Shown one piece after another: positions 25,401 to 37,400 of a stretch of DNA of 64,000 bases. The first letter of the stretch is position 1. The number at the start of each line of letters is the position of its first letter. The notes below the pieces were generated by a model. That model searched no databases and was not told the origin of the DNA. It worked only from the letters and a program-made list of their open reading frames with translations. A program made the translations under genes and the position numbers. The stretch is from Mycteria americana (lineage: Eukaryota > Chordata > Aves > Ciconiiformes > Ciconiidae), in the NCBI RefSeq assembly GCF_035582795.1, contig NW_027445659.1, forward strand, positions 62,001 to 126,000, in the 5' to 3' direction.

Positions 25401-28400
25401 CCCCCACAAGGTGAAGGTCTACGGCCCCGGCGTGGCCAAGACGGGGCTCAAGGCCCACGAGCCCACCTACTTCACCGTGGACTGCACCGAGGCCGGGCAG
25501 GGTGAGCCGGGGGGGCCGGGGCGGCGTGACGGGAGGGTGCCTGTGGGCTTTGGGGGTGCCGGAGGGTCCCTGGGGGGGGTTGGGGTGTTGACACCCCCCC
25601 CCGGGCCCCCCCAGGGGACGTGAGCATCGGGATCAAGTGCGCCCCGGGGGTGGTGGGCCCGGCCGAGGCCGACATCGACTTCGACATCATCCGCAACGAC
25701 AACGACACCTTCACTGTGCGCTACACCCCCCGCGGCCCCGGCGCCTACACCATCATGGTGCTCTTCGCCGACCAGGTGGGCCTGGGGTGGCCTGGGGGGG
25801 GCGGGCACGAGGGCTCTTGGGGTGCAGGGGGCTGATTTTGGGGTCCCTCCCCGCAGGCCACCCCCACCAGCCCCATCCGGATCAAGGTCGACCCCTCGCA
25901 CGACGCCAGCAAGGTGAAGGCGGAGGGACCCGGCCTCAGCCGCTCCGGTGAGTTGGGGGGGGCGGCAGGAGGGTCCCTGGGGGCTCCCCGCAGGGATTTG
26001 GGGGGCCCCCCTGACCCCCCCGGGTCCCCCCGGCAGGTGTGGAGCTGGGGAAGCCCACCCACTTCACGGTGAACGCCAAGGCGGGGGGCCGGGCCCCCCT
26101 GGACGTGCAGGTGACGGGGCCCGGGAAGGGCGAGGCTGCGCGGGACCTGGAGGTGATCGACAACCACGACGGCACCCACACCGTCAAGTACACCCCCCTG
26201 CAGCAGGTAACGGGGGGCCCCAAACCCTGCACCCCCCGAATACCCCCTCCCCAGCAGGCAGCGGGGTGGGACACCCCAAAAACCTGGCACCCCTAACTTG
26301 AAATGCCCGCTCGTGTTGTAATGTGGACACCCCAACCCCCCCCAAATGCCCCCCGTGCGGCGTGGGGGGGCCGTGACCCCCCCGACCCTGGCGTGGGGCA
26401 TCCCCGCAGCCCTCCCCTCTCTCCCCCAGGGTAATTTGGGGGTGGCGGTGACCTACGGGGGCGACCACATCCCCAAGAGCCCCTTCACCGTCGGGGTGGC
26501 CCCCAGCCTCGACCTGGGCAAGATCAAGATCTCCGGCCTGGACGACAGTACGGCGGGGGGGCTCCGGGCTGGGGGGCAGCTGGGGAGCTGCCCTGGGAAT
26601 GGGGCTGGGGGGCTTTTGGGGCGGGGGCAGGGGGGAGCCAGGGGCAATTTGGGGGCAACCTTTGGGGGGGGGGCATCAGGCACCCCATAGGGCTGGGGGG
26701 CAGACTGGGAAATGGGGGGGCAATTGGGGGGGGGGGTCCTGCTTGGGGGGGGACGGGACGTTTGGGGGGCTCCCTCCCCGGAGAGGGTTTGGGGTGGGGG
26801 CTTTGGGGGTGCTTTTTTGGAGGGTGTTTATTTTGGGGGTGCAGGGGTTGGGGGTGGTTTTTTGGGGGGTGGGGGGTTTGGGGGTGCTTTTTTGGAGGGT
26901 GCTTATTTGGGGGGTTTTGGGGGTGTTGTCTTGGAGGGTGTTTATTTTGAGGGTGGGAGGGTTGGGGGTGGTTTTTTGGAGGGTTTTTATTTGGGGTGGG
27001 GGGTTTGGGGGTGTTGTTTTGGGGGGTGGGGGGGTTTGGGGGTGCTTTTTTGGAGGGTGTTTATTTGGGGTGGGGGGTTTGGGGGTGTTGCTTTGGGGGC
27101 AGGGTTTCTTTGGCAGGGGGAGCCCCCCTTTTGGGGTGCAGCCCCCTGCAGCGCGTGGGTGCCCCCGCAGAGCTGGAGGTGGGGAAGGACCAGGAGTTCA
27201 CGGTGAAGTCCAAGGGCGCCGGGGGCCAGGGCAAGGTGGGGGCGAAGATCACGGGCCCCTCGCGCAAGGCGGTGCCCTGCACGGTGGAGCCGGGGCTGAG
27301 CCCCGAGAACAGCCTGGTGCGCTTCATCCCCCGCGAGGAGGGGCCCTACCAGGTGGAGGTCACCTACGACGGCGTCCCCGTCCCCGGCAGCCCCTTCCCC
27401 GTCGAGGCCGTGCCCCCCACCGACCCCTCCAAGGTGGGTCCGGCCCCCTGCGACGGGGGGGGGGCCTCGGTTTGGGGGTATCCTGATGGGACTGGGGTCC
27501 TGGGGACTTGGCCCCGTGGGTCTGCCTTTGGGATGGGGACCCCGGTACGGGGGTGTCTCCAGGGGGCTGGGGGGGTCCCCAGGAGCTGGGAGGGCCCCAG
27601 TAAGGGTGATTGGGGTCCCCAGTAAGGGGCCCCCCCTGCTACAGGGGTCCCTAAGGGTTGGGGGTCCCCAATAAGGAGGGTCAGGGTCCCCAGGAAGGGG
27701 GTGTCCCTGTTTACAGGAGTCCCTAAGGGTTGGGTGTCTGTAGTGAGAGAGTGTCCCAGTGATGGGGGACCCCGACAAGAGCTTGTTGCTGGTTAGGGGG
27801 GTCCCTGGGGCTGGGGGGGGCCTAAGAACAGCATGTCCCTGGTGATGGGGGACCCCGATAAGAGCTGCTTGGTGGTTATGGGGGTCCCCAGGGGCTGGGG
27901 GGTCCCAGTAAGAGCGTGTCCCCCACGATGGGGGTCCCCAGTAAGAGCAGACCCCTGGGAGTCCCCGGTGCCACGGCTCCCCTCCAAGGGGATGTCCCCG
28001 GGGAGGAGGGTGTCCCCGAGATCCGGGGGCTCCCCGGCAAGGCCCCCCAGCACAGCGGCCGCTCTCCCCGCAGGTGCGCGCCTTCGGGCCGGGGCTGCAG
28101 GGGGGGCTGGCCGGGGTGCCGGCCCCCTTCACCATCGACACCAAGGGGGCGGGCACGGGGGGCCTGGGGCTGACTGTGGAGGGCCCCTGCGAGGCCAAGA
28201 TCGAGTGCCTGGACAACGGCGACGGCACCTGCTCCGTCTCCTACCTGCCCACCGAGCCCGGCGACTACAACATCAACATCCTCTTTGCCGGCGCCCACGT
28301 GCCCGGCTCGCCCTTCCGCGCCCCCATCCGCGCCCCCTTCGACGCCTCCAAGGTGACGTGCTCGGGGCCGGGGCTGGAGGGTGCCACGGCCGGGCAGCCC

Positions 28401-31400
28401 GGCCACTTCCGCGTGGACTGCAGCCGGGCCGGCACGGCCGAGCTGACCATCGGCATCGCCTCGGAGGCGGGCGCCCGCGCCGAGGTGCGGGTGGAGGACA
28501 ACGGCGACGGCACCTACACCATCGCCTACACCCCGCTCAGCCCTGGCGTCTACACCATCACCGTGGAGTACGGCGGGCAGCCCGTGCCGCACTTCCCCAG
28601 CAAGGTCCGGGTGGAGCCTGCCGTCGACACCGCCGGCGTCAAGGTCTACGGGCCTGGCGTGGAGGGCAAGGGTAAGCGGGGGGCCGCGGGGATGGGGCCG
28701 CGGGGGGTGCAGCCGCCTGACACCCCCCCGCCGTGCCCCCAGGCGTGTTCAGGGAGGCAGTGACGGAGTTTGACGTGGACGCCCGGGTGCTGAGCAAAGC
28801 CGGGGGCCCCCACGTGAAGACGCGGGTGTCCAACCCCTCGGGGAACGTCACCGAGACCTTCGTGGAGGACCGGGGCGACGGCACCTACCACGTGGAGTAC
28901 ACGCCCTACGAGGAGGGTGAGGCGCGGGGGGTGCGCGGGGAGGGGGGCGGCGCCCGCGGCCTCGGGGTGACGTCCCCGCCGTCCCCCCGCCAGGCGTGCA
29001 CACGGTGGAGGTGAACTACGCTGGCAGCCCGGTGCCGCACAGCCCCTTCCGCGTGCCCGTCACCGAGGGCTGCGACCCGGCACGCGTCCGCGTCCACGGC
29101 CCCGGCATCCAGAGCGGCACCACCAACCAGCCCAACAAGTTCACCGTGGAGACCCGGTGAGACCCCAAACCCTCCCACCCACCCCCCTGAGCCCCCACCC
29201 CCTCTCCTAGGGCCCCCAGCACTCGTCACAAGCACCCCTGTACCCCCAATTCCCCCTTGGTGCTGAAACCCCCGTCCCCTACACCCTCCTGGCACCCCAA
29301 GTCTTCCTCCTCACACCCCTGAAATCCATCGTGGGTGCCCCAAATCTGCCCGTAAGCACCTTAAATACACTTTCCCAGCCTGACCCCTTCTCCTGGTGTC
29401 CCCTGAAACAGCCCTGTACCCCAAATCCTTTCCCCTGTGTCCCCTAAATCATCCCTGTACCCCAAGTCTCTTCATACCCAGAGTCTTTCTCTTCCTAGTC
29501 CCCCCAAAATGTCCCTGTATCCTAAACGCTCCTCCCGGAGCCCCTAAGCCTCCCCCCTGGTACCATCAAGGATGGGACCGGGGTTTTGGGGTGCCCCGCC
29601 TGACCCCCGTGCTCCCCCCGCCCCAGGGGTGCTGGCACGGGGGGCCTGGGCCTGGCGGTGGAGGGTCCCTCGGAGGCCAAGATGTCCTGCACCGACAACA
29701 AGGACGGGAGCTGCTCAGTGGAGTACGTCCCCTACGAGCCGGGCACCTACAGCCTCAACGTCACCTACGGCGGCCACCAGGTCCCCGGTGAGCGCTCGGG
29801 GGGGGGGCCCAGGGGGGCAGCGGCGTGAGGGAGGCAGCCGTGTCGCCCCCCCACCCGCTCACGTGTCCCCCTGCCCTGTCCAGGGAGCCCCTTCAAGGTG
29901 CCGGTGACGGACGTGGTGGACTCGTCCAAGGTGAAGTGCGCGGGGCCGGGGCTGACGCCGGGCGTCGTGCGAGCCAACGTGCCCCAGACCTTCACCGTCG
30001 ACACCAGCAAGGCCGGCGTCGCCCCCCTGGACGTTAAGGTTCAGGGCCCCAAAGGTCAGTGGGGGGCACAGGGGGTTTGGGGTACCCCTGCTTTGGGGCT
30101 GGGGGGTGTTTGGGGTACCTCTGAGCCAAGGGAGACGGGTATCTGGTATAAAGGGTGCCCCATGGGCGCTGTGTTGTTTCAGGGTGGGGGGGGTCCTGGT
30201 GCACCCCTCGGGCTGCCCTGTAGTAGCTCTTGGGGTGCCCTATGGGGCCTCGGAGCACCCCTGGGAGGTCTTGGGGTGCCCGTGGGGTCCTGTGGGCTCC
30301 TGGGGTGTCCCGTGGGACGTTACAGGGAGTCTCGGGGCACTTCACGGGATGTTACAAGGTCTCGGGGTGCCCCACAGGGCTCTACGGGGGGCCTCGGGGC
30401 ACCCTGTAGGGTCTTGGGGCGCCCCGCGGAGCGCCGCAGGCTCCTGGGGCGTTGCACAGCATGCCGTGGGGAGTCTGGGGGCCCTCTGCGACGTCTCGGG
30501 GTGCTCTGGGGTGCCCTGACCCCCCCCACCGCCCCCAGGCGTGGTGGAGCCCGTGGACGTGGCGGACAACGGGGACGGGACGCAGCGCGTCAGCTACGTC
30601 CCCTCCCGCGAGGGGCCCTACAGCATCTCGGTGCGCTACGGCGACGAGGAGGTGCCCCGCAGGTGAGGCGGGGGGCGTGGGGGGGCCGGGGCGGTTTTGG
30701 GGGGGCCGGTCTGACACCCCCTCCCCCCTCCCGCAGCCCCTTCAAGGTGAAGGCGCTGCCCACGCACGACGCCAGCAAGGTGAAGGCGAGCGGCCCCGGG
30801 CTGAACACGACGGGGGTCCCGGCCAGCCTCCCCGTGGAGTTCACCATCGACGCCAAGGACGCCGGCGAGGGGCTGCTGGCCGTCCAGATCACGGTGGGCA
30901 CGGGGCGGGGGCTGGGGGGCGGGCGGGGGTCCGGTGGGGGGGTGGGGGGCAGCCCAGCGACGTCCCCCCGCATCCCCGCAGGACCCCGAGGGCAAGCCCA
31001 AGAAGGCGACGATCCGGGACAACCAGGACGGCACCTACACGGTCTCCTACGTCCCCGACATGACGGGGCGCTACACCATCCTCATCAAGTACGGGGGGGA
31101 CGAGATCCCCTACTCCCCCTACCGCATCCGCGCCGTGCCCGCCGGCGATGCCAGCAAGTGCACCGTCACCGGTAAGCGCCGCCGGGACGGGGCGGGGGAC
31201 GCACACGCACACACACACGCACGCACGCCGGGGACACCCACCGCCCGCCCAGCCGCTTCCAGCCGAGTCACCGCGGGGCGGGTGGGGGGCACGGGTGGGG
31301 GGCGAGCGGGGAGGGCGGCCGTGGGGCGGGGGGCATGGGGGGCCTCACCACGTGTGTCTCACTGGATTTCTTGCTTCTCTGCCCACCCCACGTCCCCCCC

Positions 31401-34400
31401 GCGCCCCCACCCCGTCCCCCCCACCCCTCTTTTGCCCACGCTGTAGTCTCCATCGGAGGTCACGGCTTAGGTAAGCTCACGGCATGGCTCGCTTGGCGTC
31501 GGGGTGCATGCACGACCCCCTCCCCGCACCCCAAAATTACCCCCACCGCCGTGGACAAGCGGGGACCTTCCCCGAGATGGCGTGAAGGAGGGGCCACGGT
31601 CTAATTTTGGGGGACCCTCGGGCCTCACTTAATACTGGGGGCACCCCGTGTTCTCCTTGAACGATGGAGGGGTCCCCCAACCTCATGTAATGATGAGGGG
31701 CCCCCCCAGACTTCACTTAATGCCCGGGGACCCCCCGGCGCCATTTAACAATTAGTGTTCTCTTCTAATTGGGGGGGTCCAGACCTTGTTCAACATGGGT
31801 GACCCCCCAGTTCTGCTTGCTCTTGGGGGTCCCTATCAGTCCAACACCGGGGACCTTCCTTGGTCCTGTCCTAATTATGGGGCGTCCCCTGAGCTTTGTT
31901 AAACAGGGGGGATGGTGGGGGCCCCTTGTGCCGGTAGCTTCAATCTCTGAACGTTTTGGGGGGTCCCTGGCCCGGTGCTGTTGCGGTTGGGGACCCCCCG
32001 TTGTCAGGGGCTCCCCGGCCCCGCACAGGGCAGCGAGCTGGGGGGTCCCGGGGCGTGAGGGGGTGCCTGGCTGCCCCCACGGGGAGCTCTGTGCCTCGTT
32101 AATGACTAATTACCCCCTCCCCGTAGCGGGGCACCAGTATCCCCGTGCTCAGCCTGCCCGGGGGCTCGGGTTGGCCCCAGCCTCGGGGGGGTCCTTCGGC
32201 TGCCCCAGGGGGTGGGCAGCACCGGAGCACCGCGGCGGGGCGCGCGTCCCCCCGTGGGGCTGGTTTGGGGGCGCCCCCTCCCCCGGGGCAGGCAGTGACC
32301 CCCCCTCCCTGGCAGGGGCGGGCATCGGCCCCACCATCCAGATCGGGGAGGAGACGGTGATCACGGTGGACGCCAAGGCGGCGGGCAAGGGCAAGGTGAC
32401 CTGCACCGTCTGCACGCCCGACGGCTCCGAGGTGGACGTGGACGTGGTGGAGAACGCCGACGGCACCTTCGACATCTTCTACACCGCCCCCCAGCCCGGC
32501 AAGTACGTCATCTGCGTGCGCTTCGGGGGCGAGCACATCCCCAACAGCCCCTTCCAGGTCATGGTGAGTGTGCCGGGCAGCGCGTGGGGCGGGCGGCGGG
32601 CCGGGCGGGGAGCGTGCGGGAAGCGTGCAAGGGGCGTAAGGCAGGCGGCGCGCGAGGACTGCGCGGGGGAGGCGGCGTGCGGGGCGTGCGGCGGGCGGGC
32701 GGGGCGCGCGGCAGGCGGCGTGCGAGGAGCGTGCGGGGCGTGCGGCAGGCAGCGCGCCAGGCGGGTGTGATAAGGGGCGCAGGCAGCGCGCCAGGTGCGC
32801 AGCGGGCCGGCGGTGGGGCGGGGTGGGGCCGGCAGCCGCTAACGAGCTCGTTTGCGCAGGCGACCGACCGCCCGCTGCTGGGGGTGAACGGGCTGGACAT
32901 GGCCGGGCTGCGCCCCTTCGACCTCGTCATCCCCTTCACCATCAAGAAGGGCGAGATCACGGGTGAGGGGGGCGAGCGCCCCGAAACGCGCTGGGGAGGA
33001 CCCTCAACGCCTCCAGTGTTGTCCCGGGGGTCCCCAAAACAGCTGAGCTCCCCTGGGGGGGTCCCCAAAGTCCTCTGGGTGGGGCGACCAAAACAGCTCT
33101 GGTCCCCAGGGAACCCCCAAGACCTGGGGCGTCCCCAGGCCTCCCTCAAGTCCTTCTGGGGCGTCCCTGGAGCCAGCTTGGGGGTCCCCAAAGCCCCCCC
33201 GGGGGTTCCCCCCAGGGGTTCCCCCCAAGGCAGTCAGCTCCCCCCAGGGTGTCCCCAGCCCTTCCCGGGGGCCCCCGGACCAGCCGGCACCCCCTGACCC
33301 CCCCGTGCCCCCCCAGGGGAGGTGCGGATGCCCTCGGGGAAGGTGGCCAAGCCCGACATCACGGACAACAAGGACGGGACGGTGACGGTGCGGTTCGCCC
33401 CCACCGAGGCCGGCCTGCACGAGATGGACATCCGCTACGAGAACATGCACATCCCAGGTGGGGGGCAACGGGGGGGCTGAGGGGGGCAATGGGGGGACCG
33501 GGGGGGCTTTGGGGGGCCCCGTTGAAGCGTCGTGGCTCTGGGGGTGCCATGACGCCATCCCACATGCCACCGTGTGTGCGTTGTGATGTCCCCGCAGCCG
33601 CGAGGATCCTCTGTGGTGGTGGTGGGGGGGGTCTCGATGCCCCCCTGACGCCCCCCGTGCCCCCCCTTTGCCCCCCCCAGGCAGCCCCCTGCAGTTCTAC
33701 GTGGACTACGTCAACAGCGGCCACGTCACCGCCTACGGCCCCGGCCTCATCCACGGCACCGTCAACAAGCCGGCCACCTTCACCGTCAACACCAAGGACG
33801 CCGGCGAGGGTGAGCCCTTGGGGGCGTCCGCCAGGCGCCTGGGTCCTCCCCGGCGGGCGCGGGCCCCCCCTGAACCCCGCGTGCCCCCCCAGGAGGGCTG
33901 TCGCTGGCCGTGGAGGGCCCCTCCAAGGCGGAGATCAGCTGCACCGACAACCAGGACGGGACGTGCAGCGTCTCCTACCTGCCGGTGCTGCCCGGGGACT
34001 ACAGCATCGTGGTGAAGTACAACGACAAGCACATCCCGGGGAGCCCCTTCACCGCCCGCATCACCGGTACGGGGGGACACCCAGAGGTGCTTTGGGTGGT
34101 CCTGGGGTCCCTGGAGTGGATCGTAAGGCCCCCTGGGCATTTTGGGGTGCCTCCCTGCTGACCCCCGTCCCCACAGGTGACGACAGCCTGCGCCTGTCCC
34201 ACCTGAAGGTGGGCGCCTCGGCCGACATCCCCCTGGACATCGGGGAGACGGACCTGAGCCAGCTGACGGCCACCGTCACCGCCCCCTCGGGCCGCAAGGA
34301 GCCCTGCCAGCTCAAGCGCCTCCGCAATGGCCACATCGGTGAGGGGGGGGACGCTCGGGGGTCCCTGGGGACGCGGGGACACGGGCCCCGGCACCTCGCT

Positions 34401-37400
34401 GTCGGGCTGTGAGGGGCCCGGCCGGCTCCAACACCTCTGCAGCTGAGTGAGGGGACGAGGGGGACGTGGAGGGGGGACAATAGGGCTGTAGGGACATGGA
34501 GGGGGGACACAGAGCCTTGGGGACGCAGGGACATGGTCACTATCTCCTCACTGGTGGTGCGCAAAGAGCCCGGCCGGCTCGAATGCCACCGCAGTGCCTC
34601 GTGGCCCCTGTGTCCTCCACGTCCCTACGCCACGTCCCTTCTGTGTCCCCACATCCCCGTACTGTGATGCCTGCGTCCCCCACGTCCCCCACGTCCCCAT
34701 ACCCTGACGGTGATGTCCCTGCCCTGCGTCCCCTTGTCCTAACACCCCTGTCCCCCTGCTCTGAGCCGTGTCCCCATGTCCCGACACCCCTGCAGGGACA
34801 TCCCTTCCGTGTCCCCCTACCCCATCCCTTCCGTGTCCCCATGCTGTGACGCCTGTGTCTCCCGCATCCCCGCCCCCTGCTGCCGCTGTCCCTGGGCCGC
34901 GTCCCCTTGTCCTGAGGCCGGTGTCCCCATCCCCGCAGGCATCTCCTTCGTGCCGCAGGAGGTGGGGGAGCACCTGGTGCACATCTCGCGGGGGGGGCAG
35001 CCCCTGGCCCGCAGCCCCGTTTCCGTCACCATTAGCCAGGCGGAGCTGGGGGACGCCAGCCGCGTGCGCGTGGCGGGGCCCGGCCTGCGCGAGGGACGCA
35101 CCTTCGAGCCGGCGCACTTCACCATCGACACCCGCGACGCCGGTACGCCCCCGTCCCGCGGGTACCGGGGGGCCGGGGAGGGGTCCCGGGTGCCGGGGTC
35201 CCTGCTGACGGCCCCCTCCCCAGGCTACGGGGGGCTGAGCCTCTCCATCGAGGGGCCCAGCAAGGTGGACATCACCACGGAGGAGCTGGAGGACGGGACC
35301 TGCCGTGTCTCCTACTGCCCCACCGAACCCGGCAACTACATCATCTCCGTCAAATTCGGCGACCAGCACGTCCCCGGTGGGCCCCGGGGGTGTGAACTGG
35401 GGGGGCTGGAAGTGCTGCCGGAGGGTGCCGGGGCAAGCGGCGGCACTGGGAGGGCACGTTCGGGAGGAATTGGGGTTACTGGGGGGAACTGGGAGGGCAG
35501 CCTGGGGACGCTGGGAGGGCGTACGGGGGTAATTTGCTTACTGGAAGCACTGGGAGAGCATGCTGGAAAAGAACCTGGGTTACTGGGGGGGGAAGCGAGG
35601 GGCACTGGGAGAGCATATTGGGGGAAATAGGAGCACTGGGGGGGGAACTGGAGGAGCTAGAGCAGGGTCCTGGGGTTACTGGGGGGGGGCACTGGGAGGG
35701 TAGACTGGGGTAATGGGGGTTACTGGGAGCACAGTGGGAGGGTGCTGGGGGCAATCAGGAGTCCTGGGGGTACAGGGAGGGAGCTGGGGGTGCTGAGAGG
35801 GGTTTGGGGTGCAGTGGGACCAGGAGAGGACTGGGGGGGTTTAGGGGGGTCCCTGGGGGCTGACATGACCCCCCCCGCCCCCCCGCAGGGAGCCCCTTCT
35901 CGGTGAAGGTGACGGGCGAGGGGCGGGTGAAGGAGAGCATCACGCGCCGACGCCGCGCCCCCCCTGAGGCCAGCGTGGGCACCGCCTGCGACCTCAGCCT
36001 CAAGATGCCGGGTGAGCAGGGACGGGGGTCCTGGGGGGGGTCCCTGAGCGTCCTGGGGGGGGTCCCTGAGCGTCCCTGAGGGGTCTCAGTGAGCCTCTAA
36101 GGATCCTGCAGCGTCCCTGGGGGGCTCGGCACGCACGATGGGGTCCCTGGGGAGGTCCCTGAGGGTCTCAGGAGGCTGCTGGGGCAGTTGGGGGGGACCC
36201 CAGGGACCTGTGGGGGGTAGGAGAGGGTCTGTGGGCTCCCCTGGGACACCCCGAGGACACTTTGGAGGTTCCCAAGGACACGTGGGGGCACCAGGGGCCG
36301 GCTGGGGCACAGGCCGGGGGTCTGCGGGGTCCCCAGGGACACACGGGGAGGTGCTGCAGGGCTGGGGGCCCCTAGAAACCCCTGGGGGACGCTAAGGACC
36401 CACGGGGGGACCCCAGGGATAAAGAGGGTCCCCCAAGGACCCACGGGGGATGGGGTGGGGATGCACGGAGGGACCCTGGGACCTCTCCCGGCATGGCAGG
36501 GTGCCGGGGGGAGCCCAGGACCCCCCGGACCCGCCGTGACCCCCCGTTGCTGGCAGAGCTGAGCGCCCACGAGGTGACGGCGGTGGTGACGGGCCCCTCG
36601 GGGCAGGCGGTGGCGGCGCAGGTGCTGGAGGGCGACGGCGGCGCCTACAGCATCCGCTTCGTGCCCGCCGAGACCGGCGTCCACTCGGTCAGCGTCAAGG
36701 ACCGGGGCCAGCACGTCCCCGGCAGCCCCTTCCAGTTCACCGTGGGGCCCATGGGCGAGGGCGGCGCCCACAAGGTCCGCGCCGGGGGGCCCGGCCTCGA
36801 GCGGGCCGAGGCCGGCGTGCCAGGTGAGCGGGGGCACTCCAAAACCCGCCCGAGCCCCCCCTCGGGGCTCCGCTAGTCGTGTGGGGCTGCCCCGGCCCTC
36901 TTATGGCCCCTGAACCCGCTGGGGGTTCCCCTCGTTCACTTGGGGTTCCCCTAAACGTATGCGCACCCCAACCTGCTCCAGGCACCCCAGACCTCACGCA
37001 GGGCTCCCCAGACCCAGCCAGGGATCTTGAACCTGCCTGCGGGGCACCCCAAAGCCCACTCGGGGCTCCCCCCCTGAGCCCCCTTGGAGCTGCCTGGAGC
37101 TGTCTGGGGCTCCTGAGTCTGCACAAGACTCCCTGGTCCTTCACAGGGCTCCCCAAAACCCATGGGGGCTCCCTAAATCCAAACTGAGGCTCCCCAAAAC
37201 CCATAGGCTGCTCCCCAAATCCATCTAGGCTTCCTGAAAGCCATGGGGGGCTCCCTAAACCCATCTAGGGCTTCCTGAAACCTATGGGGGGCTCCCCAAA
37301 TCCATCTAGGGCTCCCTAAATCCATCTAGGGCTCCCTAAACCCACGGGGGGGGTTCCCCAAATCCATCTAGGGCTCCTTAAACCCATGGGAGGGTTCCCC

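Larger units (their letters stand above)
20674..32563 (+). other. FLNA: FLNA rod-1 exons (Ig repeats 1-15)
   Basis: Exons: 20674-20792, 21027-21104, 21362-21524, 21726-21926, 22893-23030, 23270-23393, 23618-23754, 24316-24509, 24591-24704, 25143-25286, 25378-25501, 25615-25775, 25857-25947, 26037-26206, 26430-26547, 27171-27433, 28074-28671 (the large 598-nt exon), 28743-28916, 28994-29156, 29627-29787, 29884-30054, 30539-30662, 30737-30893, 30982-31171, 31447-31470 (alternative microexon) and 32316-32563. Typical Ig-repeat signatures recur, such as [28 protein letters not shown], and IP.SPF at each repeat end. Confidence 0.95.

Noticed and set aside
31200-31235. CACACGCACG dinucleotide stretch as a functional site
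   Set aside because: A short microsatellite inside a FLNA intron with no associated motif.
32564-32859. Hidden hinge-1 exon in the FLNA intron
   Set aside because: Both flanks are GCGTGCGGGGCGTGC-type sequence; no frame resembled the hinge peptide.
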